NCBI GenBank assembly: GCA_964405825.1
Contig: CAYOPI010000005.1
Coordinates: 1 to 64,000, forward strand
DNA: 64,000 nucleotides
Origin: JBHJGM01 sp964405825
GTDB lineage: Bacteria; Verrucomicrobiota; Verrucomicrobiia; Opitutales; JBHJGM01
Direction of reading: 5' to 3'
Position 1 is the stretch's first letter. The number at the start of each line of letters is the position of its first letter. The translations under genes and the position numbers were made by a program. The notes under the pieces were generated by a model that worked only from the letters and a program-made list of their open reading frames with translations, searched no databases and was not told where the DNA came from. Below, piece by piece: positions 26,476 through 33,999 of the stretch.

Positions 26476-27434
26476 TGAACGCCGAGGCCGCAACGCCGGC
26501 TGACCTTCCGCTGAGCCAGGGGGTCCGCATCGTCGAAGATCATGCCAGCGGGCTGATTGCGCTGTTCAAACCGCCGGGGGTGCTCAGCCAGCCCAACCCG
26601 CCCGAGGAGCCGCTGCCGGAGGCCGTGCGCAAGGCCCGTGAGGCGCTGCCGGTGGATGTGGAAGCGGCCGCCGCACAGCGCCCGGCTCTGCTGGATGCCG
26701 CCTACGACTTCGACGAGGAGTTTTACTTCTGGGAGGTCGACGGGCAGGAGCGCCGGCTGTACCTGCTCAACCGCCTGGATTCGCCGACGACCGGGGTGGT
26801 GCTGCTGTGCCGGGAGGCGTCACTGGTGCCGGCGGTGCGCGAGATTTTCGCCTCGCACCGGGTGCAGAAGACCTATTACGCGATCGTCAAAGGGCGTCCG
26901 CCCAACATGCCGCCGCTGTGGATCGACGTGCTCGAGCGCAAACGAACGGGCGAGGGGCACCTGCGCGTTCAGTCCAGCAGCCAGGCCCAGTCGATCGCGC
27001 GAACACGGCATCAGTTCGTGCGGCAGGATCACAATCGCCTGGGCATCTCGCTGCTGCGGCTCTCGCCGGTGACGGGCCGCACGCACCAGCTGCGGGTGCA
27101 ATGCGCCAAACGCAAGGTGCCCATCGTGGGCGACCAGACTTACGGTGACTTCAAGTTCAACCGCCGCATCAGCAAGGGCATCTTCTCCAAGCGGATGTTT
27201 CTGCACGCGGGCGGGCTTGAAATGCGCCTGCTGCACGGAGGCGAAACGATCGCGTTCAAGGCCGAGTGCCCGCTGCCGGAGGACTTTTCCTTGCTGCTTG
27301 ACTCGCATCCGGAGTTGTGGGTGAAGGACGGCGCTCCGGGTGCGCCCCCGTCCGCGCGTTCCTCGGGTCATCGCCCCTCTTCCAATGGCTCCGGTCATGC
27401 TTCCTCGCGCCATCGCTCACGCCGCCGCCCGTAA
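26475..27434 (+). CDS. RluA-family pseudouridine synthase
   Basis: RNA pseudouridine synthase of 319 residues. The catalytic aspartate is Asp102 in LLNRLDSPTTGVVLL (the HRLD-type motif), supported by GRTHQLRVQ and VGDQTYG further on. There is no N-terminal S4 domain. The last 30 residues are Ser/Arg/His-rich (ending RHRSRRRP), a basic tail that may aid RNA binding. The rRNA or tRNA target is unknown. The ATG at 26475 shares its A with the stop of the TonB-like gene (TGATG). The 3' end overlaps the transglycosylase gene. Confidence 0.9.
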   Translation: MNAEAATPADLPLSQGVRIVEDHASGLIALFKPPGVLSQPNPPEEPLPEAVRKAREALPVDVEAAAAQRPALLDAAYDFDEEFYFWEVDGQERRLYLLNRLDSPTTGVVLLCREASLVPAVREIFASHRVQKTYYAIVKGRPPNMPPLWIDVLERKRTGEGHLRVQSSSQAQSIARTRHQFVRQDHNRLGISLLRLSPVTGRTHQLRVQCAKRKVPIVGDQTYGDFKFNRRISKGIFSKRMFLHAGGLEMRLLHGGETIAFKAECPLPEDFSLLLDSHPELWVKDGAPGAPPSARSSGHRPSSNGSGHASSRHRSRRRP

Positions 27435-27966
27435 CCGCCGTTCACTGGCGGGCCTGCTGCCGGGGCTGCTCACCGCCGTGCTTCTGATCAGCGGTTGCAG
27501 TGGTCCGCGCGACCGCGCCGAACGTGAGCGCCCGACGACGAAGCAAGTCTGGGAATTCATCTCCGAGGAAGCCACCCGCAACGGGCTCGACCCGCACTTC
27601 GTCTTCGCCATTGCCCACGCCGAGAGTAGCCTGAATCCGGCGGCGGAGTCCTACAACGGCTTTGCCCGCGGGATGATGCAGATGAGCGAGGGTGCCTGGA
27701 AGACCGTTTCCGACCAGAACTGGGACTACGCCTGGAACTGGCAGGAAAACGTGCGCATGGGCGTGGCCTACCTGGTTCACCTGCGAGAGCAACTGGAGCG
27801 TGCGCGGGCGTTTACGTACCCGAACCTGGCGGCGGCCTACCGCTTTGGACCGGGCACGCTCAAGCGCGAGAATTACCAGCTGGGCAACCTGCAGCCGAAG
27901 GTGAAGAACCGCGTCTACCAGCAACTGCTGCAGGGCAATATCCGCCCCGTCCCCGCACCGATCTGA
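27385..27966 (+). CDS. Lipoprotein lytic transglycosylase (SLT domain)
   Basis: A 193-residue murein hydrolase anchored as a lipoprotein. The lipobox LISGC (Cys38 from the start used) follows a basic/hydrophobic signal. The SLT domain has the catalytic glutamate in FAIAHAESSLNP (Glu80), then GFARGMMQMSEGAW and the C-terminal NLAAAYRFGPG. It cleaves the MurNAc-GlcNAc bond with anhydro ring formation. Start choice: the ATG at 27385 overlaps rluA by 50 bases, and a second in-frame ATG at 27397 is equally possible. It is the last gene of the plsC-maf-tonB-rluA run and is followed by a hairpin. Confidence 0.85.
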   Translation: MAPVMLPRAIAHAAARNRRSLAGLLPGLLTAVLLISGCSGPRDRAERERPTTKQVWEFISEEATRNGLDPHFVFAIAHAESSLNPAAESYNGFARGMMQMSEGAWKTVSDQNWDYAWNWQENVRMGVAYLVHLREQLERARAFTYPNLAAAYRFGPGTLKRENYQLGNLQPKVKNRVYQQLLQGNIRPVPAPI

Positions 27967-27974
27967 GCGGTCAG

Positions 27975-28007
27975 GCCGTTCGGGTCCGAGCAGCGGAACG
28001 GCTTTCC
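27975..28007 (+). terminator. Putative intrinsic terminator after the transglycosylase gene
   Basis: A seven-base stem (GCCGTTC paired with GAACGGC) encloses a 14-base loop and is followed by TTTCC, just after the stop at 27966. The stem is perfect, but the loop is large and the T tract is short, so termination strength is doubtful. Confidence 0.4.
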
Positions 28008-28037
28008 ATGGGCGCGGTTGCGCTCCAGGTTTCGGGC

Positions 28038-28817
28038 ATGAAGTGTCTTCGCCAAAGCCTTTCGTCCGTCGCCGCCGTCGTGCTGGCCGTGGTCATGCAT
28101 CCGCAATCTGTCGCGGCGTATCAGGAGGTCTCCTTCATCCGGCGCGACGTTTACCAGATGAAGGTGGAGACTTACGCAGAGCCGGTGGTCTTCCAGTGGG
28201 GCAAGGTGATCGAAGCAGGCGATGCAACCGATCTGGAGGCCTGGGCTCCCGTCTTTGAGTTGTCCGATCAACGTCATCTGGTGGACCAGGGCCTGAGCAA
28301 TGAGCTGTTGCTGGAGCGTTGGAAAGAGCGGTTCGTGAACGGGTACCTGGATGCGAATCCGCGCTGGGCCGAGCGCTTTCTCAAAGATGCCCAGACCCTC
28401 AGCCTGGAAGCATACAGGGCTCAGTTCCCGCAGTTTGCCCTCGTGGGCGTGTACGCGCGGATTTCCGTCCGCGAGGAAGGCCGTGGCGAATGGACTTTCC
28501 TCCTGCATGAGAAGGCGGCAAACCGGGTCAACCTCAACGCTGCGATTCGTGAACGGCGGGAGGACACGGCGAGCAGTGCCTCGGCTGTCCTTCTGTTTCG
28601 CAACGAAACGGATAGTTCGCGGTTCCAGTTGGTCTCAGTCCGACACCAATCCGTGCCCGATTTCGTGCGACACCTCAGCCTGCGGGATCTGGAGAGCATG
28701 CAGGCGGTCGTTGACGCCGGGCTGGCCCACCGACCCGATGATGCTCCGAGCGTCCTTCCGCTCGACCTCAACCATTTGCTCAAGTCGCTCGACCCAGGGG
28801 GCGGCGGTTCAGGCTGA
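28038..28817 (+). CDS. Unrecognised exported protein
   Basis: A 259-residue protein I cannot assign to a family. The ATG at 28038 gives MKCLRQSLSSVAAVVLAVVM followed by HPQSVAA, a good signal peptide with a likely cut near residue 27. An in-frame ATG at 28008 would add ten residues in front. The mature protein shows no Cys pairs, repeats or membrane segments, is mixed alpha/beta by eye, and ends in a Gly-rich tail (DPGGGGSG). It lies alone between the transglycosylase and the convergent DAHP synthase, whose stop it overlaps by nine bases. A periplasmic location is the only inference made. Confidence 0.6.
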   Translation: MKCLRQSLSSVAAVVLAVVMHPQSVAAYQEVSFIRRDVYQMKVETYAEPVVFQWGKVIEAGDATDLEAWAPVFELSDQRHLVDQGLSNELLLERWKERFVNGYLDANPRWAERFLKDAQTLSLEAYRAQFPQFALVGVYARISVREEGRGEWTFLLHEKAANRVNLNAAIRERREDTASSASAVLLFRNETDSSRFQLVSVRHQSVPDFVRHLSLRDLESMQAVVDAGLAHRPDDAPSVLPLDLNHLLKSLDPGGGGSG

Positions 28818-29882
28818 GTTCAGTTTCCCGGCAGCTTCGCGCAGGACGCGTTCGGTGCAGGCCCAGTCGACACACGGGTCGGTGATGGAGACGCCGTAGC
28901 GCAGCGCTTCCCTGGGCTGGGGGAACTTCTGGCTGCCGGCTTCCAGATTGCTCTCGAGCATCGCGCCGATGATCGCGCGGTTGCCATCGGCCGCCTGGGC
29001 CACGACATCGGCAAAGACCTCCAGGCTGCGCTCGGGGCTCTTGCCGCTGTTGTCGTGGGCGCAGTCGACCATGACGGCGGGAATGAGCCCGGCGGCTTCG
29101 AGGCGACGGGCGGCGTCCTGCACGTGTTCGCGTTCGCAGTTGGGGCCATCGCGTCCGCCGCGCAGGACCAGGTGGCAGTTCGGGTTGCCCTTGGTGGTGA
29201 GGGCCGAGGCGCGTCCCTGCTGGTCGATGCCGAGAAAACGTTGCTGACTGCCGGCGGCGCGGATCGCGTTGATGGCGGTCTGCACGGTGCCGTCGGTGCC
29301 GTTTTTGAAGCCCAGGGGCATGGACAGCCCCGAAGCCATCTGACGGTGCGTCTGCGACTCGGTGGTGCGCGCGCCGATGGCCGACCAGCAGATCAGGTCG
29401 GCGATGTACTGCGGGGTGATCGGGTCGAGCAGCTCGGTGGCCGTTGGCAGGCCGCGGTCGAGGACTTCGCGCAGGAAGGTGCGGGCGAGGTTGAGTCCGG
29501 CGGGGATGTCGTAGGTGCCGTCGAGGTGCGGGTCCATGATGAGCCCCTTCCAGCCGACGGTGGTGCGCGGCTTCTCGAAATAAACGCGCATGACCAGCAG
29601 GAGTTGCTCGCGCAGTTCCTCGGCCAGCGGGGCGAGGCGATCGGCGTAGGCGCGGCCGGCGTCCAGATCGTGAATGGAGCACGGGCCCACAACCACGAGC
29701 AGGCGCGCGTCGTCGCCGAAGATGATGCGGTGAATGGCCTCGCGGCTGCGGGTGACGAAGTCGGACTGGGTGTCGGTCTTGGGCAGCGCTTCCATCAGCT
29801 CACCGGGCGAGGCGAGTGTGCGCGTCTCGGTGATGTGGATGTCCGAGGTGGAACGAGCGTGGGTGTCAGTCGGGAGTTTCAT
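28809..29882 (-). CDS. 3-deoxy-7-phosphoheptulonate synthase (DAHP synthase), AroF/G/H type
   Basis: First enzyme of the shikimate pathway, condensing PEP with erythrose 4-phosphate; 357 residues, the usual length for the AroAI-alpha class. Conserved blocks are VVVGPCSIHD (from about residue 63), VYFEKPRTTVGWKGLIMDP, GNPNCHLVLRGG, VMVDCAHDNSGK (the His metal ligand) and SITDPCVDW. The N-terminal extension bearing the feedback site in the E. coli isozymes is present (about 40 residues), but the controlling amino acid cannot be read off. The ATG at 29882 starts MKLPTDTHARSTSD. Further upstream the frame is open but not conserved. Convergent with the exported protein gene. Confidence 0.95.
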   Translation of the reverse strand: MKLPTDTHARSTSDIHITETRTLASPGELMEALPKTDTQSDFVTRSREAIHRIIFGDDARLLVVVGPCSIHDLDAGRAYADRLAPLAEELREQLLLVMRVYFEKPRTTVGWKGLIMDPHLDGTYDIPAGLNLARTFLREVLDRGLPTATELLDPITPQYIADLICWSAIGARTTESQTHRQMASGLSMPLGFKNGTDGTVQTAINAIRAAGSQQRFLGIDQQGRASALTTKGNPNCHLVLRGGRDGPNCEREHVQDAARRLEAAGLIPAVMVDCAHDNSGKSPERSLEVFADVVAQAADGNRAIIGAMLESNLEAGSQKFPQPREALRYGVSITDPCVDWACTERVLREAAGKLNSA

Positions 29883-29982
29883 GAGAGGCGCGCAAGGATG
29901 CCGTCGGGGCCGGGGCCTTTCAACGCTAATTGCCGTGCGTGGCGGGTTGCGCGAGGGCGTTCGGGTGTGCTTGGGTTGGAGG

Positions 29983-30867
29983 ATGGAAGCGATCGCCCTG
30001 CGCCAGAAACCCGGTGCGCTGCTGCGCATCACCGGCGAGGATGCCTTTGCGTACCTGCAGTCGCAGTTTTCCAACGACCTGCGGCGGGAGGACGGCAGCG
30101 ATGGTGCCGTCACCTACGGGCTCTGGCTGGACCGCAAGGGCCGGGTGCAGGCGGACTCGTTTCTGTTGCAGGTGGACGAAGAGCATTTTCTCGCGCTGAG
30201 CCACCATTGTGAGGCGGAGGCGCTGGTTGCGCATATCGAAGCGCATATCATCGCCGATGACGTGGAAATCGAAGCGATCGAGGGGGACGTTGTTTCGATC
30301 GTCTTACCCGGCGCGGAGGCCTGGCCTGCAACAGTGCCCGAGGCCGGACGTTTCCTCGAGGACCCGAAGCTGGGCCTGGTTTTTCGGGGGCGCCCGCAGG
30401 AGGGTTTGCGTCTGGAATGTGTGCGTCTGGAGGGCGCGTTCGAGTTGCCCTCGGGCGTCAAGGAAGTCGATGCGGCGCGGTTTGAGGCGGCGGTCTACGC
30501 AGGCCGGGCGGCGGCGGTTCCGGGGGAGTGCGGCAAGGAAGGCGATCTTCCGCAAGAGGCTGGGCTGGAGGTAGATGCGGTCTCTTTCACCAAGGGCTGC
30601 TACCTGGGTCAGGAGGTCATGGCGCGGTTGCAGGCGATGGGTCAGGTGCGGCGCAGGCTGGTCGAACTGAAGGCGCCCGGGGTGGGGCTCACGGTCGGTC
30701 AGCCATTGTACGCGGGCGAGCGTGCGGTGGGGGAGGTGCGCAGTGTCCATCCGCAACCCGAAGAGGCCGCCGTGCACGCGCGGGCGATGGTCAAGGTGGC
30801 TCATCTTCCCGAGGACCGGCGCCTTTCGCTTCAGCCGGAAAGTGATGTGTTGATAGAGGTTCTTTAA
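29983..30867 (+). CDS. ygfZ: YgfZ/GcvT-family folate-binding protein (iron-sulfur cluster assembly)
   Basis: A 294-residue tetrahydrofolate-binding protein of the aminomethyltransferase fold. In E. coli YgfZ assists assembly or repair of certain Fe-S enzymes, such as MiaB and radical-SAM proteins. The diagnostic motif K-G-C-Y-x-G-Q-E is present as TKGCYLGQEVMAR with Cys206, followed by a C-terminal barrel domain. The N-terminal GEDAFAYLQSQFSNDL is also typical. A role in maintaining Fe-S proteins would suit the many cluster enzymes here (HemN, the DinG-like helicase, possibly HemH and the corrinoid reactivase). The ATG at 29983 was chosen over longer in-frame starts reaching into the divergent DAHP synthase gene. 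A small gene follows after ten bases. Confidence 0.88.
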   Translation: MEAIALRQKPGALLRITGEDAFAYLQSQFSNDLRREDGSDGAVTYGLWLDRKGRVQADSFLLQVDEEHFLALSHHCEAEALVAHIEAHIIADDVEIEAIEGDVVSIVLPGAEAWPATVPEAGRFLEDPKLGLVFRGRPQEGLRLECVRLEGAFELPSGVKEVDAARFEAAVYAGRAAAVPGECGKEGDLPQEAGLEVDAVSFTKGCYLGQEVMARLQAMGQVRRRLVELKAPGVGLTVGQPLYAGERAVGEVRSVHPQPEEAAVHARAMVKVAHLPEDRRLSLQPESDVLIEVL

Positions 30868-30877
30868 GCGGAGTGCT

Positions 30878-31126
30878 ATGTTGAGCGAAGACGCGGATTC
30901 TATGGCGAAGCTGACCCGGGCCTTTGAGGCGATGGGTGCCCCCGCCGGCCAGGCCTCGGTGATGGCCCGCCAACTGCTCAAACGGGCCGACCAACTGGCT
31001 GCGGAGCGTCAGATAGAGCCGGTTGAGGCGCTGGCCTACCTTCTGAAGGTGACGGAAAGCGGGCGCAAGGGGGAGGTCCACCCCGAAAGCTTTATTCATC
31101 AGTCTCCCAAGCAGGAGCCGGAATGA
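30878..31126 (+). CDS. Small unrecognised protein downstream of ygfZ
   Basis: An 82-residue charged, mostly helical protein, starting MLSEDADSMAKLTRAFEAMG and ending HQSPKQEPE. No motif or family is recognised. A GGAG ribosome binding site lies about five bases before the ATG at 30878. The gene begins ten bases after the ygfZ stop, so co-transcription is likely. Codon choice and amino acid mix look like its neighbours, supporting a real gene. An internal ATG at 30902 is an alternative start. Function unknown. Confidence 0.55.
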   Translation: MLSEDADSMAKLTRAFEAMGAPAGQASVMARQLLKRADQLAAERQIEPVEALAYLLKVTESGRKGEVHPESFIHQSPKQEPE

Positions 31127-31231
31127 TATTTTTTTCGCGTTAGGGTGCTTTGGGGTTGACCTGACGCCGAGGGACGGCACAAGAGTGCGCGCGTTGACAC
31201 GAACAGGATCCGTTCACTTAAACACAAACCT

Positions 31232-31510
31232 ATGAACAAAGCAGAACTTATCGAGGAAGTGCAAAAATCCCTGGGCAAGGACACGTCGAAGGCCGCCGCC
31301 GAGCGCGCCGTTGACGCGGTCATCGAGGGAATCAAGAAGGGCATCAAGAGCAAGGACAAGTCCGTTCAGCTTATCGGCTTCGGCACCTTTGAGGTGACCA
31401 AGCGCGCCGCCCGCATGGGCGTCAACCCGAAGACGGGGGAGAAGATCAAAATCGCCGCCTCCAAGACGGTGAAGTTCAAGCCCGGTGCCCAGCTCAAGGC
31501 CCTGGCCTGA
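31232..31510 (+). CDS. HU-family DNA-binding protein
   Basis: Nucleoid-associated protein of 92 residues, the standard HU length. It binds DNA as a dimer with little sequence preference and bends it. The signature GFGTFEVTKRAARMGVNPKTG is complete, including the beta-arm proline, and the N-terminal helices (MNKAELIEEVQKSLGK) match HU. IHF-specific features are lacking. The gene has its own strong terminator 30 bases after the stop and no obvious Shine-Dalgarno, so it is probably a single transcription unit. Confidence 0.95.
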   Translation: MNKAELIEEVQKSLGKDTSKAAAERAVDAVIEGIKKGIKSKDKSVQLIGFGTFEVTKRAARMGVNPKTGEKIKIAASKTVKFKPGAQLKALA

Positions 31511-31541
31511 TTGCTCGACTCCACGCATTTCCAATGGAACA

Positions 31542-31575
31542 GGTCCACGGTGCCTACCGTGGGCCTTTCTTTTTG
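31542..31575 (+). terminator. Intrinsic terminator of the HU gene
   Basis: A ten-pair stem with one G-T wobble (left arm 31542-31551, right arm 31556-31565) and a four-base GCCT loop is followed by TTTCTTTTT. It lies 31 bases after the HU stop codon, a classic rho-independent terminator. Confidence 0.85.
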
Positions 31576-31654
31576 GGCGGATGGAGCCGATCGCCGCATG
31601 CGCTGAAAGGAGCGGCTTGCCCCCCGCGCCCGGGTGCGCCATTGCACAGAACCC

Positions 31655-32812
31655 ATGGAAGCCATTGCCCAAGCCGCCCGCCGGGCCTTCGAAGACGCCT
31701 TCAAGCGCTCGCCCACGCACCTGGCCTTTGCGCCGGGGCGCGTCGAGTTCATCGGCAACCACACCGACTACAACGGCGGACTGGTGCTGGGGGCGAGTCT
31801 GGACCTGGGTGTGGCCGTGGCGGTGGCCCCGCGCAGTGACGGGCGCCTGCGGCTGATCTCCGACAGCAAGCTGGTTGAGGCCGGGGGCGCGTGGAGTGAA
31901 CTCAAGCCGTTGAAGGGGGAGGCCGCCTGGGCCAACTATCCGCTGGGCGTGGCCCACGAGCTGGCACTGCTCGAGGGCGTGAGCCCCCATGGTGCCGACC
32001 TGTCCATCGCCTCGAACCTGCCCTCGGGTGCGGGACTCTCCAGCAGCGCGGCTCTGGAACTGGCGACGGCCTATGCGCTGGGCGGGCTGCTGGGCGTGAA
32101 CCTGTCCAAGGCCGACATGGCGCGCCTGGGTCGACGGGCCGAAAACGACTTCGCGGGGGTGCCCTGCGGGATTCTGGACCAGGGGGTGTCCGCTCACGGC
32201 GAGGTCGATCACCTCGTGCGCATCGACTGCCGCGACGAGACTTTTTCAACGGTCCCGCTGCCTGACGCAACGGCCTTCCATCTCTTCAACACGAGCATCA
32301 AGCATGCGCTGGTGGATTCGTTTTACGCCGACCGCCACCGCGAGTGCATGCAGGCCCGCGACGCGCTTCAGGCAAAGTATCCAGATGTTGAATACCTGGC
32401 TTTCGCCGAGGAAGCGCAGCTCGAAGACGTCGGGCTGGAGCCGATGCTCGAGAAACGTGCCCGCCACGTCATCCGCGAAAATGCGCGGGTGCAGCGCTGC
32501 ATTGAGGCCCTCGAAGCGGGCCGGCTCGACGAGGTCGGAGCACAGCTTTTCGCCTCACACGCCAGCAGCCGCGATCTCTTCGAGAACTCGCTGCCCGAAC
32601 TGGACTTCATTGTTGATACGCTGGAGGACCAGCGGGGCGTGATCGGCGCGCGGCTGACCGGCGGAGGCTTTGGAGGCGCCGTCCTGGCCTTCACCCGCGC
32701 CACTTACGCCGAAGCCCAGGCTCTGGATGTTTGCAAAGCCTTCAGCGAACGCTTCTCGCGTCCCCTGACGTGGCTACAGACCTCGACCGGTCCGGGCGCA
32801 CGCCTGCTCTGA
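31655..32812 (+). CDS. Galactokinase-like GHMP kinase
   Basis: A 385-residue sugar kinase of the GHMP superfamily, the size of galactokinase (GalK), which phosphorylates galactose at C1. The ATP-binding motif GLSSSAALELA, the catalytic-aspartate segment CGILDQGVSAHG and the C-terminal TGGGFGGAVLAF are present. The sugar-binding signature reads GRVEFIGNHTDYNGG (residues 28-42) instead of GRVNxIGEHTDYNGG. Asn and Glu are thus exchanged at positions 31 and 35, where Glu35 normally contacts the sugar. The substrate may therefore differ from galactose. It is a single gene after the HU terminator; the ATG at 31655 gives MEAIAQAARRAFEDAF. Confidence 0.85.
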   Translation: MEAIAQAARRAFEDAFKRSPTHLAFAPGRVEFIGNHTDYNGGLVLGASLDLGVAVAVAPRSDGRLRLISDSKLVEAGGAWSELKPLKGEAAWANYPLGVAHELALLEGVSPHGADLSIASNLPSGAGLSSSAALELATAYALGGLLGVNLSKADMARLGRRAENDFAGVPCGILDQGVSAHGEVDHLVRIDCRDETFSTVPLPDATAFHLFNTSIKHALVDSFYADRHRECMQARDALQAKYPDVEYLAFAEEAQLEDVGLEPMLEKRARHVIRENARVQRCIEALEAGRLDEVGAQLFASHASSRDLFENSLPELDFIVDTLEDQRGVIGARLTGGGFGGAVLAFTRATYAEAQALDVCKAFSERFSRPLTWLQTSTGPGARLL

Positions 32813-33166
32813 GCGAAAGTGACCTGCGCGCTTTTGGACAGCGCGGGGAATTGTCGTGGGAGCCATGGCAATTTTTGGACAGTGTTCTGCGCTTGTTGAT
32901 AGGCGCAGCTAATCGCGTTGAGGGGCAAATCTGCGAATATTGATAGTGGAATCCGATCCGCTCGAAAACACTTCCTGGCCCTTACATTGGCACAACCGGT
33001 GCTCCCCTGATTACCAACGGTGCGAGAGAGCGCGCCATCATAGTGGGTTACAAATCTCGGTAATTATAGCGAGAGTTCAAAAGAGCCCGGCGTTTAGGGG
33101 TTTCCGCCGGGCTCTTTTGTTTTCAAAGCCCAGAGGAAGGGTCCGGCAGAACGCGGCTGATTGCAC
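32813..33166. other. Gene-free stretch, relatively AT-rich, ending in a terminator
   Basis: No protein gene is supported between the galactokinase-like gene and the SDR gene. The sequence is noticeably less GC-rich than its surroundings from about 32900 to 33075. It contains a small hairpin (TCTCG paired with CGAGA, 33055-33074) directly before the strong terminator at 33079. A short untranslated RNA ending at that terminator is possible, but no known RNA family is recognised and it does not fold as a tRNA. Confidence 0.5.
33079..33124. terminator. Strong bidirectional intrinsic terminator
   Basis: A perfect 14-pair stem (AAAAGAGCCCGGCG against its complement at 33105-33118) encloses a 12-base loop. 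The A and T runs at its two ends act as T tracts on both strands, with TTTTGTTTTC following on the plus strand. It can end transcripts from the left and from the minus-strand SDR gene, whose stop is 43 bases to the right. Confidence 0.85.
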
Positions 33167-33919
33167 TCAGGCTCGGGGTCGGGCCGTGACCGTCGAAAGG
33201 CCGCCATCCACGCTCATCACCTGGCCGGTCACCCAGCGCGCGTCGGCCGACAACAGCCAGGCCGCCAGCGAGGCGACTTCCTCGGGCAGGCCGATGCGGC
33301 CCAACGGGTGCATGGCTTCGGAAGCTTTGCGCGTATTCTCGGACTGCAGCAGCGGCGCGGCCAGCGGGGTTTCGGTCATGCCCGGGGCGACGGCGTTGAC
33401 GCGCACCCCCCGAATCGCCAGCGAGGCGGCGGCGCTGCGGACCATGCCTTCGACACCTGCTTTGGCTGCGGCGATGGCCTCGTGATTGGCCAGACCCGTG
33501 CGGGCGGCGACCGTGCTGAAGAAGACCGCGCTGCCCTTGCTCTTTTGCAGGGCCGGCACGACACCCTTGAGCGCCTTGAAGGCCGTGGTGAGGTTCAGCG
33601 ATAAGGTGTTCTCAAAGTCTTCGAGTTTCAGCGCGGCCAGCGGCTTGATCAGAATGCTGCCGATGGCGTGGGCGTAGCCGTCGAGCGGTTCGTTTTCCGT
33701 GACCGCCTCAACCACACCCTGAACGGCAGCGGCGTCGTGGGCGTCGACCTCAAAGACCTGCGCCTGGGGGAATTCCGTGGCGAAGGCCTGCAGCTTGCCG
33801 GCGTCCCGGGCGAAGCCGTTGACGCTGTGGCCGTCCGCGAGCAGCTGTCGCGCAAGGGCCTGGCCGATGCCCCCGGTAATCCCTCCAATGAGAAAGCGTT
33901 TTGGCTGGGTCTGCGTCAT
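33167..33919 (-). CDS. SDR-family protein lacking the catalytic tyrosine
   Basis: A 250-residue short-chain dehydrogenase/reductase-fold protein. The cofactor motif is GGITGGIGQA (residues 12-21), and the C-terminal VAPGMTETPL and VTGQVMSVDGG are typical of classical SDRs. The serine is present (Ser135 in FFSTVAAR) and Lys153 is kept. The position of the YxxxK tyrosine is isoleucine (Ile149 in NHEAIAAAKAG), and the usual NNAG motif reads HAIG. It is therefore either a divergent reductase with another acid residue (perhaps His146) or a non-catalytic NAD(P)-binding protein. Single gene with its own terminator downstream. Confidence 0.85.
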   Translation of the reverse strand: MTQTQPKRFLIGGITGGIGQALARQLLADGHSVNGFARDAGKLQAFATEFPQAQVFEVDAHDAAAVQGVVEAVTENEPLDGYAHAIGSILIKPLAALKLEDFENTLSLNLTTAFKALKGVVPALQKSKGSAVFFSTVAARTGLANHEAIAAAKAGVEGMVRSAAASLAIRGVRVNAVAPGMTETPLAAPLLQSENTRKASEAMHPLGRIGLPEEVASLAAWLLSADARWVTGQVMSVDGGLSTVTARPRA

Positions 33920-33999
33920 GCCGAAGAGTGGGTGACCGCACGGACACAGGCAAGTTGTCAGGTAAATTGCCCGTCAACGCATGATGGCTGGCGGGCGTA

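Noticed and set aside
31194..31223. A perfect TTGACA before the HU gene as a promoter
   Set aside because: The best -10 at proper spacing matches only half the consensus, and the start point would fall within a few bases of the ATG, leaving no leader. Left out as unproven.
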